Origin: Hydractinia symbiolongicarpus
Taxonomy: Eukaryota > Cnidaria > Hydrozoa > Anthoathecata > Hydractiniidae
Assembly: GCF_029227915.1 (NCBI RefSeq)
Contig: NC_079885.1
Location: forward strand, 17,433,001-17,497,000
DNA: 64,000 nucleotides
Direction of reading: 5' to 3'
Shown: one piece after another, positions 44,085 through 55,040 of the stretch
Position numbering within the stretch: the first letter of the stretch is position 1
Layout: the number at the start of each line of letters is the position of its first letter
The notes under the pieces: generated by a model
What the model saw: only the letters and a program-made list of their open reading frames with translations
Databases searched by the model: none
Told to the model about the DNA's origin: nothing
Program-made: the position numbers and the translations under genes

Positions 44085-44858
44085 AGAAATACAGTTTCCG
44101 AATTAAGGGATCTCGCTAGAGAACGCGGTCTACATGGATACTCAAGGCTCATAAAGGCTGAGCTGATCGAATTATTGACAACCACTACCGTGTCAGCACC
44201 GGTTAGACCGTTACCCGTGCCGAGATCCACCAGACCAGTACCAGCCCCGAGACCGAATAGACCAATACCGGTGCTTAGACCCGTACCAGCGCCTAGACCT
44301 GTGCCAACTCTTAGAAACGCACTTCTCCAAGGTCTTATTAATAGTGGAAAAGTTGTTCAAAATGCGGTAACCAAAACTTTCAAGCGTGTGGTAAGCTCTT
44401 CTAAGACGGGAAAGAGAATGCTTTCTAATTTTATCGACTCAGGGAAAAAGTTTACAAAAGCTTTACCTAAAAATATTCCTGATGGACTTTAATCTGTGAA
44501 AAAAGGTGTCAATAAAATTATAAACTTGTTCCAATCAAACAAAAAAGAACTAGAAGGTGTAATCGATGAAGAACAGAAAAGACGCTATAATAATGTTTTG
44601 AAGGAACTAAATGAAAAACAGAAGAAGAGTGATGAGGAAAACCCATATACCCCTATTGAGGAAGCGTTTGTAGGTTCATACAAACGCTTCAAGATAAGCT
44701 CGGATGGTAAGAAGAATGTCAGGGTATTTTTGAAAAAGGTTCATCCTATCGTCAAGAGGTTGATGGGTGACGTGCTCGGGCAGAAGAAGTCATTGAAGAC
44801 TCAGGCGACCTTGTGGGTGAGGTGGGTAAGGGATGATTTATCCAATGAGGTAATTTAG
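44076..44858 (+). pseudogene. SAP-like, proline-arginine-rich protein with one in-frame stop
   Basis: From ATG 44076 the frame encodes a SAP-like motif (VSELRDLARERGLHGYSRLIKAELIELL), then a Pro/Arg tract built of PVPAPRP-like repeats (residues about 45-85), then basic amphipathic helices. A TAA at 44490-44492 stops it, but the same frame continues for another 120 codons (44496-44858, Lys/Glu-rich with EAFVGSYKRFKI). From about 44775 to 44910 the sequence is frameshifted and contains a repeated GGGATGATTTATCCAAT word. This region directly precedes the polymerase and may originally have been its N-terminal extension or a separate protein. Confidence 0.6.
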
Positions 44859-44911
44859 GATGGGAGAGAAGGGATGATTTATCCAATTTATCTAATCCTG
44901 AATCCATAGTA

Positions 44912-47900
44912 ATGTATGTCGATAAAGCTTTCAACAGCTATATGGAGATGCTGCACGCCCACGATGACATTTCCGATGTTTTCGATCGGATGTGTAATAA
45001 GATAATCGAGCAGATTGAAAACCCTTCTCTACCCGCCAGCGGGTTCACAATCGAAAGGATCCTACATATGCATGTGGACTTTCATAAACTGAAATTAACC
45101 AGAGGTAGTTCTTACTTGCCGCTACCCAAGAATTTCAGTGGAAAGCGATCTGTGATTAACCCTCATAACGAGGATGATGATGATGAATGTTTCAGATGGG
45201 CTATTATCGCTGCGCTTAACCACAATCTGATCAATAATCATCCTGAGCGTATCTCAATTCTTAAGAAGCATGACAAGTATAATTGGGATGGTCTAACTTT
45301 CCAAATGGCGCTAAATAAAATAGATTTGTTTGAGAGAAGGAACCCCGATGTCGCTGTGCATGTTTTGACAAAGGATGGGAGAGAAGGTATCTACATGTGT
45401 CGCAAGTCGAAGCATCTGGATCGTAAGGAGACGGTTGTTTTGTTTTTACTGTGTGAGGGGGATAAGAGACATTATATCGCTGTTAAGAACTTGAGCGGTG
45501 TCCTGAGCAAGGCCAACTCGAAGCACAAAAATAGGGAGTATTATTGTTTGAATTGTCTAAATGGATTCTTAAGCGAACAGAAAAGGGATGAGCACTTTGA
45601 GTATTGCAAGAATAACGATCCCGCTAAGATTCAACTCCCTGAGGAGGGTAGCACCTTAACCTTCACTGATGGTAAGTTTCAGCTCAAAGCTCCATTTATC
45701 ATGTATGCCGATTTCGAAGCTTTCACAAAAGAGTTGCCCGAAGAAGAGAGAAAATGTGGATCATCTACTGAGAAAGTTGGTAAACATGTTCCCACGGATT
45801 TCTGTTGTTATAGCAAATATGCTCATGGTGAAGTGCCGGACCCTTTGACGCTTTACCGCGGTGAGGACTGTGTTCCGCGCTTTGTAGATCATGTAGTTTC
45901 TGAGGCGAAAAGGTTATTTAACATGTTTCCTCAGAGAGCAATGGATCCACTGACGGAGGAGGAGCGTGACAGTTTCAAGAGAGCCAGGGTGTGCCACATT
46001 TGCATGGAAGAATTTGATGACAAGGATGACATCAAGGTTAGGGATCACTGCCATTTCACCGGCAAGTTTCGCGGGGCTGCCCATCGAGAATGTAATATCC
46101 GATACAAAGTGCCTAATTATATTCCAGTTGTCTTCCATAACCTGAGTGGATATGACGCACATCTATTCATCGAAGAGCTTGCTAAACAGCATGGAGAGGA
46201 AGGTATAAGCGTCATTGCCGAAAATAAGGAGAAATATATCTCTTTCTCGACGGGTGTTAAGGTTGGTGAATACATTGACAAAAATAGAGAGACTAAAGCC
46301 AAAAAGATAAAATTAAGATTCATCGATTTGTTTCGTTTCATGGCTAGTAGCCTGGATAAGTTGGTAAACAATCTCTCTGATGATCAGTGAAAAAATCTTC
46401 GAAAATTCTTCAATGATGATGAGCAATTCAAAATAATGAGAAGAAAGGGTGTATACCCATATGAATATGTTGATTCATTCGATAGGTTTAATGAAACTAA
46501 GCTTCCGTTGAACGATGACTTTCATAGAAAGTTGAACATGAATGGTATCAGTGATGCCGATTATGCGCATGCCCAGAAGGTGTGGAAGGACATGGAAGTT
46601 GAAAATATGGGTGCTTATCATGATATCTATCTCAAGACAGACGTTCTATTGATTTCTGATGTTTTTGAGACTTTTAGGGAAACATGCTTGACAAACTATA
46701 AACTGGATCCTTCACATTTTTACACGGCTCCAGGATTAGCCTGGCAGGCCTGTCTGAAAAAGACAGATGTTGAGCTAGATTTGTTGTCCGATATGGATAT
46801 GTTACTCTTCATAGAGAGGGGTATTAGGGGCGGTCTCTGTCAGGCTGTTCATAGACACGCCAAGGCCAATAACAAATATATGGGCGCTAGATATAAGGTG
46901 GATGAAGAGGACAGCTATCTCCAGTATCTTGATGCAAACAATCTGTATGGATGGGCTATGATTCAGAAGCTGGCGACAGGAGGGTTCAAGTGGATTGATG
47001 CTAGTAAATTTACTGCTAAACTCATTTCAAAGTTAGCTGCAGAAAATGGTGAAGAGGGTTACTTCCTTGAGGTTGATGCAAGATATCCACGGGAGCTTCA
47101 TGATACACATAGCGATCTTCCTTTCATGCCTGAGAGGAAGGTGATTAATGGCGCCGAAAAGCTGACACCGTGTCTTTCGGACAAGAAGAACTATGTCATT
47201 CACATCCGTGCACTTGATCAAGCATTGAAGCACGGTCTCATTCTTGAGAAGGTTCATAGGGTACTGAGGTTTAAGCAAAGCGCATGGGTGAAACCGTATA
47301 TCGATTTTAATACCGATCTGCGTACCAAATCAACGAATGACTTCGAAAAGGACTTTTTCAAGCTGATGAACAATTCAGTCTTTGGTAAAACTATGGAGAA
47401 TCAACGTAGACACAAAGACATACGCTTGGCTACCAAGAAAGAACAATATGAGAAGCTGGTGATGAAGCCCAACTTCAAGGGTGCTATCTGTTTCTCAGAA
47501 ACACTGATGGGCATAGAGATGTCTAAGATCAAGATCAAACTGAACAAGCCAATCTACCTAGGACCGGTGATCCTCCATCTATCTAAGATGGTTATGTATG
47601 AGTTTCACTATGATTACATGAGACCGAAATATGGTGGGGATGTAAAGCTTTGCTACATGGATACAGATTCATTCGTGTACCACATCAAAACCAACGACTC
47701 CTACAAAGATATCGCCGACGATGTAGCTTTGAGATTTGACACTTCAGGGTACGATAGGAGAGATGGTAGACCTCTACCATTAGGTTTGAATAAAAAGATC
47801 ATAGGTCTGATGAAGGATGAGTTAGGTGGTAAGGTAATGACGGAGTTTGTCGCTCTTAGGGCGAAGAATTATGCTTATAAACAGCCAGACGGAAAAGAAG

Positions 47901-48139
47901 ACAAGAAGTGCAAAGGAGTCAAGAAATGTGTGGTGAAGAAGACCATAGGGTTTGATGATTATAAGAGATGCTTGTTCGATGGTGAGAATATTTACAGAGA
48001 ACAGATTACCTTTCGATCCATTAAGCATGATATTCACACGGTAAAAACAAACAAACTCACAGTCAATGCGGATGATGATAAGCGCATAATAGTAGATGGT
48101 ATTACTACGTACGCTATAGGCCATTATAGACACAGTTGA
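44912..48139 (+). pseudogene. Protein-primed family B DNA polymerase, one in-frame stop
   Basis: Replicates the linear element from a protein primer. The first part (44912-46390, 492 codons) has a C2H2-like finger (CLNCLNGF...HFEYC), the exonuclease box YADFEA (D267, E269), an endonuclease VII-like zinc motif (CHICMEEF...DHCHFTGKFRGAAHRECN) and the second exonuclease box HNLSGYDAH. A TGA at 46388-46390 interrupts it, but the same frame is open on both sides. The second part (46436-48139, 567 codons) carries the third exonuclease box (YLKTDVLLISD), then LDANNLYGWAM, KLMNNSVFGKTMEN and the active site YMDTDS (DTD at 409-411 of the second part). Its stop codon lies inside the right terminal repeat. 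The only visible break in the polymerase is the one TGA; upstream continuity is uncertain. Confidence 0.9.
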
Positions 48140-48321
48140 ATCCTATCACTGTAATGGGGGACACGGCAGGGATTCGGGGGTGGGGGTGGGGGACACGGCG
48201 GGGATTGGGGGGGGGGTGGTGACTCTTCTATCGTTGATTTAACGGGTATGATCTATGATTTGACGTAAAATGGTAAAGTGCTAAGGGATTTTTGTCCTAA
48301 CATCCGCATTTTCCTATCTCT
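48095..48321. repeat. Polinton right terminal inverted repeat
   Basis: Inverted match to 35394-35608. It includes the last codons and stop of the polymerase gene, then a G-rich tract (48155-48220 with GGGGG runs) and the terminal 90 bases ending ...CCGCATTTTCCTATCTCT at 48321. Confidence 0.9.
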
Positions 48322-49344
48322 ATCCTCACAATCATCATCATAGTCATCACAAATAGGTCTGTTATTCAAAATCAGTTCTATCTCATTCATCAATGTTTGT
48401 AATTCGACAAAATTAACGATACTTTTACCTACAGCCTTTTTGATACAACGTTTCACACAAGCTACAAGTCTCTCCCATATACCACCCCACCATGGAGCAT
48501 GTTCGATATTAAATTTCCACGTGATAAATCGATTTGCAGCAAATTGATGGGCATCGTCAGCTGTAAAAACGGATCCATTATCTGATAATATGGTTGAAGG
48601 GCACCCACGACGAGAAATAAAACGTGATAATGAATTTATGAAGGATTGAGACTGTCCATTATGTACAACGTCCAAAGCAAGAGCACGGCTTGATGCACAA
48701 GTATATATTACAACCCAAGTTTTATAAAGCGAATCATCTTCTCCAAACACTGGTGAACAAAACAACGGCCCGAGATAATCAACACCGGTAGTACAAAACG
48801 GGCGGGAACCTTCGAATCGAAAACTTGGTAAATCAGAAAGTTCAGGGTAATGAAACGGTCTTGCATTATAGCGTTTACAGATGGTACAAGGACGCAAAAT
48901 TTTCTTAACAAAACTTCTACCTTTAGTTATCCAATATTTTGATCTTAATTCGGTTAATGTTTGTTTTACACCTCTGTGTAACACGTTTGAATGACAATAA
49001 TTTACAATTATTGCGGCTAAACGATGATCACGATTTAACATTATCGGAGCTTTGTTATCAAAGGGAATGTTAGCATATTTATATCTACCATACGAACGAA
49101 TGACTCCCTCTTCGTCCTCTCTTAAACTTAAATTCTTTTTTAACTCTTTGTAATCACCTTTGCTTTTCAATTCAATTTGATTTTGCTTCGTCCATAACAC
49201 TTTAGCTTCATGCAACTCTTCAGCGATTACGTAATAGTTTAATGTTAGCTTTTCTTTTTTTAAACTTTTTCTCACGTTGCGAATAAATCTTAATACGTAT
49301 GACGTAACAGGTAACAATTTCAAAAAAACTGTTATGCTTTTCAA
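48322..49344 (-). pseudogene. BEL/Pao integrase core (right of the Polinton)
   Basis: On the minus strand: an HHCC zinc-binding part (YCHSNVLHRG...CTICKRYN), then the core with catalytic acids in TTGVDYLGPL (Asp), ILSDNGSVFTADDA (Asp) and GGIWERLVACVK (Glu). After LILNNRPICDDYDD the frame meets the target duplication and the Polinton; the open frame runs 69 bases into the Polinton repeat before stopping. The host frame resumes at 35393 in the same register. The catalytic triad looks intact. Confidence 0.9.
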
Positions 49345-49891
49345 TGCTTATTAAGTTTTCTACAGTGTTTCGTTCCACATCAGCGACTAACAATGACTCA
49401 ACAATCTCTTCTTTCATTTCCAGGGAATCGCCAAAATCGATGTTTTCATTTGAATCTTGTAATGAACTTTTTGCATTAAAAAAATTTGTTTCTTCTTGTA
49501 GAAAGTCTGGACCCCTCCACCACAGCTCATTTTGTAAAGCATCTTGACTATGGTCTCTGGTGATAATATCTGCAGGATTGTTCTTAGATTTTACGTACAA
49601 CCATTTTCCCGCTTCGACGTTTTTTCGGATTTCAACTACTCGATTATGAACGAAAGCTTTAAAAACTTTATTTTCTGCTTTGATCCAACATAAAGCAATC
49701 TGTGAATCATTCAAACAAATGACGTCATGAATATCTACCTCATCTTTTAACGCTGATGAAATTGATACAATCAAACGATTCAGTAATAAATTCCCCATTA
49801 ACTCCAATCGAGGTATAGTCAATTGTTTTATTAAAGGAGCGATTCTCGACTTTGAAGACACCAACGATGCTTTTATCGTACCACTGGACAA
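49345..49891 (-). pseudogene. BEL/Pao RNase H and linker region
   Basis: The minus-strand frame contains SRIAPLIKQLTIPRLELMGNLLLNRLI and CLNDSQIALCWIKAENKVFKAFVHNRV, the pattern of the RNase H part of Pao polyproteins, then NNPADIITRDHS and WWRGPDFLQ. This frame continues to 49220 and overlaps the frame of the integrase, so there is a frameshift near 49340. Confidence 0.8.
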
Positions 49892-49989
49892 CGTAAAACA
49901 AAAATAAACACAGCAACCATAAGCAGTTTCACTAGCGTCAGAAAACCCATGTAATTCTGTTCTTTTTCATTTTAAATAATGCTATATTA

Positions 49990-50904
49990 TTTGAATTTTA
50001 ACGCTCTCTTTACAAATCTCTTGAAATAATATTTTCAACTTAACCACCAAAGGTTGAATAAACCCAATCGGATCCTAAAACCCAGCTATCACTTTCAACA
50101 CGTTTCGTTTCGTAACAACAATTTCCTCCGCTTTGGTAATGTAGTCAGACAACGCTGTAACTAACAAACCTTCTTCATCTCTTCATGTGATTCCTAGTAT
50201 TTTATCGTTGATGTTAGCGACATCCTTTTTATTTAAGATCTCGTCACCCTCATCACATACTTGTTCTTGTTCGGCAATGTATTTTCTCAAGTGGGCGTTG
50301 TTCGTTCTCCACTTGCGCAAATCAAACCTTTAGCAAATCTCACCTTCAGCTTTTTATACAACTTGACACCTTCGGAAACATCTTTGACACCGTTGTTAAA
50401 ATCGTCCACATAAAAAAAACTAAGGACCTTTTTCATATACTCTGGGTCAATTTTGCTGCAACGTTCGTTATGTTTTCGAACTGTACCATTTAACAGAAAT
50501 TGCGAACTACTAGAACCAAAAATTACTCTCGTATATCTAATTTTGGCCAGCGTGCTTTCATCAAAAATGTCATTATACCACAAAAAACGTAAATAATCAC
50601 GATGTTCAGGATAAACGGATATCTGTAAGTAAGCTTTTTCAATATCGGCAGTCAATCCTATGGTATGGACTCCAAATCTTAATAAGACATCATATAGCAA
50701 TGGGTTTAAACAAGGACCCTTGTACAAACAATCATTGAGACTACAGCCTTTGTTTTTCGCACTCGCATTAAAAACCACACGCAATTTTGTTGACTTCTTA
50801 TCTTCGCGGACAACGGCACGATGCGGCAAATATGTTACTTTCCCAATTTCGGCAGGTGATGTGACACGTTCAACAATACCTTCTTCTAGTTGCTTGGTAA
50901 ACAC
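49990..50904 (-). pseudogene. BEL/Pao reverse transcriptase
   Basis: From 50904 downward: LPHRAVVREDKKSTKLRVVFNASAKN, then GLTADIEKAYLQI (first catalytic Asp) and FFYVDDFNNG (the active-site pair of Asp). After the frameshift near 50290 the frame continues to about 49990 with FNLRKWRTNN-like and ILGITWRDEEGL segments and a stop. The order and the YVDD box identify the Pao RT domain. Not functional because of frameshifts. Confidence 0.88.
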
Positions 50905-51640
50905 TTCGTTGTACTGTTCTAATAAACTCGAATTTTTGTTTAATTTCTTTTTTTAACTGCGACAAACGTTTTATACTCAACTGATAATTGTCCTCGATCA
51001 CTGGATGACTTTCTTTAAACGGTAACTTTACTTCATAACGATTGTTATTAAATTTAATCTCACCAACAAACCTCTCATACACACCCACTTCACCCTCTGA
51101 CAGAACTCCCACACTATCCAAATCCCAAAAACGTCCAACCTTTTCATTCAACAAAGAATCATCAGTGTTCAGCTCGACAGCAACTTTCATAACATGTGTT
51201 AAATTTACTGCACTTTTCTCAATATCATCACCACTAACAAACGGACCACTCAACAACCACGCCAATTTCGAATCAATAGCTACGAATCCTTCATCACTAC
51301 ACTGTTTAACTTTTCCAGTCACGACCTTCCAATAAAAATCAGACCCAATCAATACGTCCATTTCACTACTACCAGCGCCCTTATCAGCCAAACTGATATT
51401 TTTCAAAAACGAAAACTGTGCTCGTACAACATTAATTCTCTGTCCATTCAACGGAGAGCAAATAATTGGCACACCAAAATCCTTTAAACAAACCTTTTCT
51501 TCTCCAAATCCCTTGTTGACTTTCCTGGGTTCATCTGAATTATTTCCAAATGTTCTAATAACAATGTTTTGGCTGTTTCCCAGTTTTAATTTTAAATATT
51601 CCACGACTTGCTCGGAAAGATACGTACGCTGAGATCGCAG
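50870..51640 (-). pseudogene. BEL/Pao aspartic protease region
   Basis: Minus-strand frame 51604-50870 gives the protease and downstream linker (VLIGSDFYWKVVTG, LLSGPF), typical of the DUF1758-type Pao protease. The active-site segment lies just upstream (about 51640) in another frame: a DS pair is followed by a frame change exactly at the Gly of the expected D-S/T-G, so the active site is broken. The end overlaps the RT ORF, again by a shift. Confidence 0.75.
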
Positions 51641-52632
51641 AATCCATCAAAACTTTCACTGACATATTATTACGACTGCACTCCGGTGAGTGAACGATAC
51701 AACTAGCGGTTTGCAACAGTACAGAATTTATCGAATGGATCATCATGTTGGTTGCACTTTCTAACTCGTTTTCTTCACCTGCAATTCCGGACTCCTTCCG
51801 ACTATCTTTCAACTTATCACTTTCAGATCTATCGCACAGGGCTGTCTGGTGACGTAACGATTTGCATAAAAAAACAAGAATTCTTACTGCGACAATCTCG
51901 TATTTGATACCCCGGTTGTATACATTTGAAACAAAGTTTATTTTTCCATACGATATCGCGTTTGGTTTGTAGGTCGGTAACAACTGAGCATTTGTCGTGA
52001 AAGTGATCTTGTTTACAAAATGCACAACGTAAAACTCGGTTTCCGGTAAACAACGATTGTGTACTGAACTTCGGTACATTTTCGTATTGATCTCCATCGT
52101 TGAGGTTATTTTTAACAAAGACACAACTTTCTCTGGCGGTTATCTCCCTTTTAAAATTTTCCATAAAGTCAGTTATTTTCCAATTTTCTTTTCCCAAATT
52201 CCGACTAATTTCTAAACGGATATCATTTGACAATTTTTCTATGACGATTGGAATTAACATCGGCCCGTAGTGCTCAGAATTTATACCCAAAGCGAGGAGA
52301 GATCGCACATGACTTTCAATGTGATCGTAAAGGTTACGTAATTCTTTAACTGAATAGCTGTCACCTGCTATTGCTTTCAATTTCAATAGTTTGCTCTGCG
52401 ACGATGTTATTAACTGGGGATTCCCATAGCGTTCAGAAAGAAGTTTTAGAGCGTGTTTGTGATTTTCGTTAATTAAAGATATACCTTCAATGCATTTCTC
52501 GGCCTCTTCTTCCACATAACTACTTAAAAACGTGAATTTTTCAACGTCACTGATCGAATCACTCATGTTTACTGCGGCTTCAAATAAATCGTAAAACTGT
52601 TGCCAGCATAACGGATCACCACCCAACTTTTT
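51640..52632 (-). pseudogene. BEL/Pao gag, C-terminal part with altered zinc knuckle
   Basis: The minus-strand frame from the Helentron boundary reads GGDPLCWQQFYDLFEAAV, the start of the DUF1759 capsid-like domain, and continues with LKLLSERYGNPQ and LRNLYDHIESHVRSL. The zinc part follows: CAFCKQDHFHDKC and then CFKCIQPGYQIRDC, where the expected CCHC histidine is Tyr. The frame shifts near 51830. The N-terminal part of gag is at 58599-58900. Confidence 0.85.
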
Positions 52633-52653
52633 GATTTCCACCATTGCCACGCA

Positions 52654-52735
52654 GGGCGGAATCTTTAAAATCGCCGGATGGAAGATAGAGATATATATAG
52701 ATATATAGAGACAGCGCAGAGCGTGGAAGCGGCGG
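52654..52735 (+). repeat. Conserved Helentron-family 5' block with GATA microsatellite
   Basis: GGCGGAATCTTTAAAATCGCC, then AGATAGAGATATATATAGATATATAGAGACAGCGCAGAGC. The same block, with a microsatellite of varying length between the conserved parts, occurs at 11813 and, inverted, at 61030-61125. Confidence 0.65.
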
Positions 52736-53445
52736 GTAGTTAGTCCCAGTATAGATACTGTGAACTTTTTCAGTTCATTGCATAGTTTACAGGCTAATAG
52801 TTTTCAACCAATGACAATACAGTATTAACATTTTCGACCCGTCCCAAAGTCGCAATTTTTTAGGTAGCCAGAAAGCCAATTTTCTTGCTGGTGAAAGAGT
52901 AGAACTGCTATATCTGCATTAAAAAAAAACGACGAAAAAATACGTATTAATATTGAATTGTCTGTTAAACGTTCCAGAGCCAACCGAACATACCGAAAAG
53001 TTGAGCTAGGTATCACCTAGAACATTCCAAATAGCTAGCTAGCTAACATTGAAGAAATTTTAAATTTTGGTGGTGTTGAACTGAATTATAGGTAATTAAT
53101 ATTTTAATTTAAAACTTCCCTGTAGCTACAGTATTTTTCTAACTTAACAGGGAATAGTATTTTAAGTATCTAGGCTAGATATATAAATCTTTAAATATTT
53201 ACAAAGTTATGCCGTGCCATCATGATGTATACTGACTGGGAAAAAATAAAGTATAGCTAGCTAGCTATATATGTACCACTTTTGCTAATTACATACCTTC
53301 CAACACTGGAATCCTGTAAAATGGGAGATTGGGTGAACTTAGTTTAGGGTTTCTGTGAGGTGCTGCCATAGTTAGTGCCAAGGGAAAAAATTTAAGATTT
53401 TGAGCCTTACTCTAGATCCTAAGAAAAATTTTGCTGAGTTTAGAA

Positions 53446-54011
53446 GAGGTTGCCGATAAGCTGCAAACGCCCGCATATGTGGAGGCGAATTTGAGAAATT
53501 TTCGAATTAAATTGGCCCAAAACCGCCTGCACTTTCACGAACTCGCCCGGAGCATTCCTGAAGTGCAATTTCTTGTAACATGCAGACAAGGGTGCCGACT
53601 CGCCGAAAACGCTGTGTATGTCAGGGCGGCCGCAGGCGTTCTTTTCGGGGTTTTTGTCTGTAACGGCCTAAAATGCCTGGGTCTGTCTGAAACCGCCTGA
53701 AATGCTACGCGGGCAAGCTCCTTGGTTCTCATTTAAATTCTTACGAGAAGAAGGGAGGTGCTATTTTGTCGTCGGACTTACAGTTTATTATTTGTTAGAT
53801 TTTATTACAGCTATTTATAAAATAAATGATATGGAAAACAGTCTTCCACTACCATTCCTCAATATTAAAAGAATAAATTATACATGGTAATAAATGTTTA
53901 AAAAATGTTGTTTCGGGTTGATCTCGGGTTTCTCCAGGCGAAATTTCAAGTTTTTATTAAATTGCCAGAACTCGACCGACAGGCGGCGTTTCCGACAAGT
54001 CGGCAACCTCG
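53446..54011. mobile_element. Small GC-rich inverted-repeat element inside the Helentron
   Basis: Ends GAGGTTGCCGA...AAACGCC on the left and its complement GGCGTTTCCGACAAGTCGGCAACCTC on the right. The first half is clearly more GC-rich than its surroundings and has repeated GCCTG/CGCCTGAAAT words. No transposase; superfamily and target duplication not determined. Confidence 0.5.
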
Positions 54012-54364
54012 TTCATGCAGTCGATAGTTGAAAGAAGGCACTTGAAGATAAAGAAGTTAATAAAGTTAATATATAAGTTTTTATCAAGTAAATTTTATTG
54101 AAAACTATCGAAAACAGTTCTTTTAAGAACTTCACTACCATTATATTATATAAGTTTATTATTTAATTTTGTGAATCATTATTAGTGTCCCTTTTTCTTT
54201 GCTTTTTGGAGCATTATTCGGGTCTATACAGGTTTTTGTCAGGCAAATACTTGAATTTTTTTTCAGACACCAAACTTGCTCGAAAGCACCTGCACTTTTT
54301 ACGGCATATGCAGCTTATTAACACCCTCGTTGGTTAAGGGGCTGCTGAAAAAAATTTTTGGGCC

Positions 54365-55040
54365 GTGTTTGTGGGATATCTTCGTGTATTTCACGGACGG
54401 AAATCCGCTAAAGAGGGGGAGGGAGGTCGTCTGAATCCTAACTGCAATATACTGCTAACGGGGACAAAAAAAAGCCCCTTAACGTGTATACCTAACGTAA
54501 ATGTATGGTTTTTATACAATGAAATGCGATATATAAAAGTAGGGTGACCCTATGGATTTCTCCATGGGTAAACTATTAGTTAGCCATATTTTGTTTGTTT
54601 GTCAGTTCGTATTTTGTCTGTTTGTCTGCCAAAAGCGTCTTGTGTAAAACCACACAACATGTAATGCGATACATTATGGGCAGCCCTGTGAATTTTTCCA
54701 TTGGTAAACGATTAGTATATATTATTAATAGCCATATTTTGTCTGTTCGTTGGACACCCTTTTGTATGTATAGGAGTCTATACTCTATAATAATAATAGC
54801 CATATTTTGTCTGTTTGTCTGTCAAAAGCATCTTGTGTAAAATCACGCACAAAATGAAATGTGTTATATAAAGGACGGACGACCCCATGAATTTTTTCAG
54901 GGTTAACAATTAGTCTTTTTATTGATACTAGACGTATTTTGTCTGTTTGTCGACTAAAAGGGACTTGTGTAAAACCACAAGCGAAATGAAATGTAATATA
55001 TAAAGGACGGGTGACCCCATGGATTTTTCCACGCATAGAC
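54365..55040. repeat. Degenerate tandem repeats, four to five units
   Basis: Repeated order of words: GCCATATTTTGTCTGTTTGTC, then AAAAG.G.CTTGTGTAAAACCAC, then AAATG.AATG.GATATATAAAGGACGGGTGACCCCATGGATTTTTCCA, then GGTAAACGATTAGT. Units start near 54583, 54731, 54806 and 54933 with variable length, and a half unit precedes at 54510. Probably a mobile-element-derived array. Confidence 0.6.

Larger units (their letters stand above)
35394..48321. mobile_element. Polinton/Maverick element, full length, 12,928 bp
   Basis: Bounded by terminal inverted repeats of about 215 and 227 bases that start AGAGATAGGAAAATGCGG and flanked by the direct repeat ATCCT (35389-35393 and 48322-48326). The 5'-AG start is typical of Polintons; the usual target duplication is 6 bp, so 5 bp is slightly unusual. 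It encodes integrase, protein-primed family B polymerase and a probable major capsid protein, plus seven to eight smaller ORFs, in divergent and convergent pairs. No packaging ATPase and no adenain-like protease were recognised. The repeats are nearly identical to each other, which implies a recent insertion, but polymerase and accessory genes carry point breaks. Confidence 0.92.

Noticed and set aside
54576-55036. Short minus- and plus-strand ORFs with repeated HGV.RPLYITFHFACGFTQ words
   Set aside because: By-products of the degenerate tandem repeats; both strands show equal open frames.
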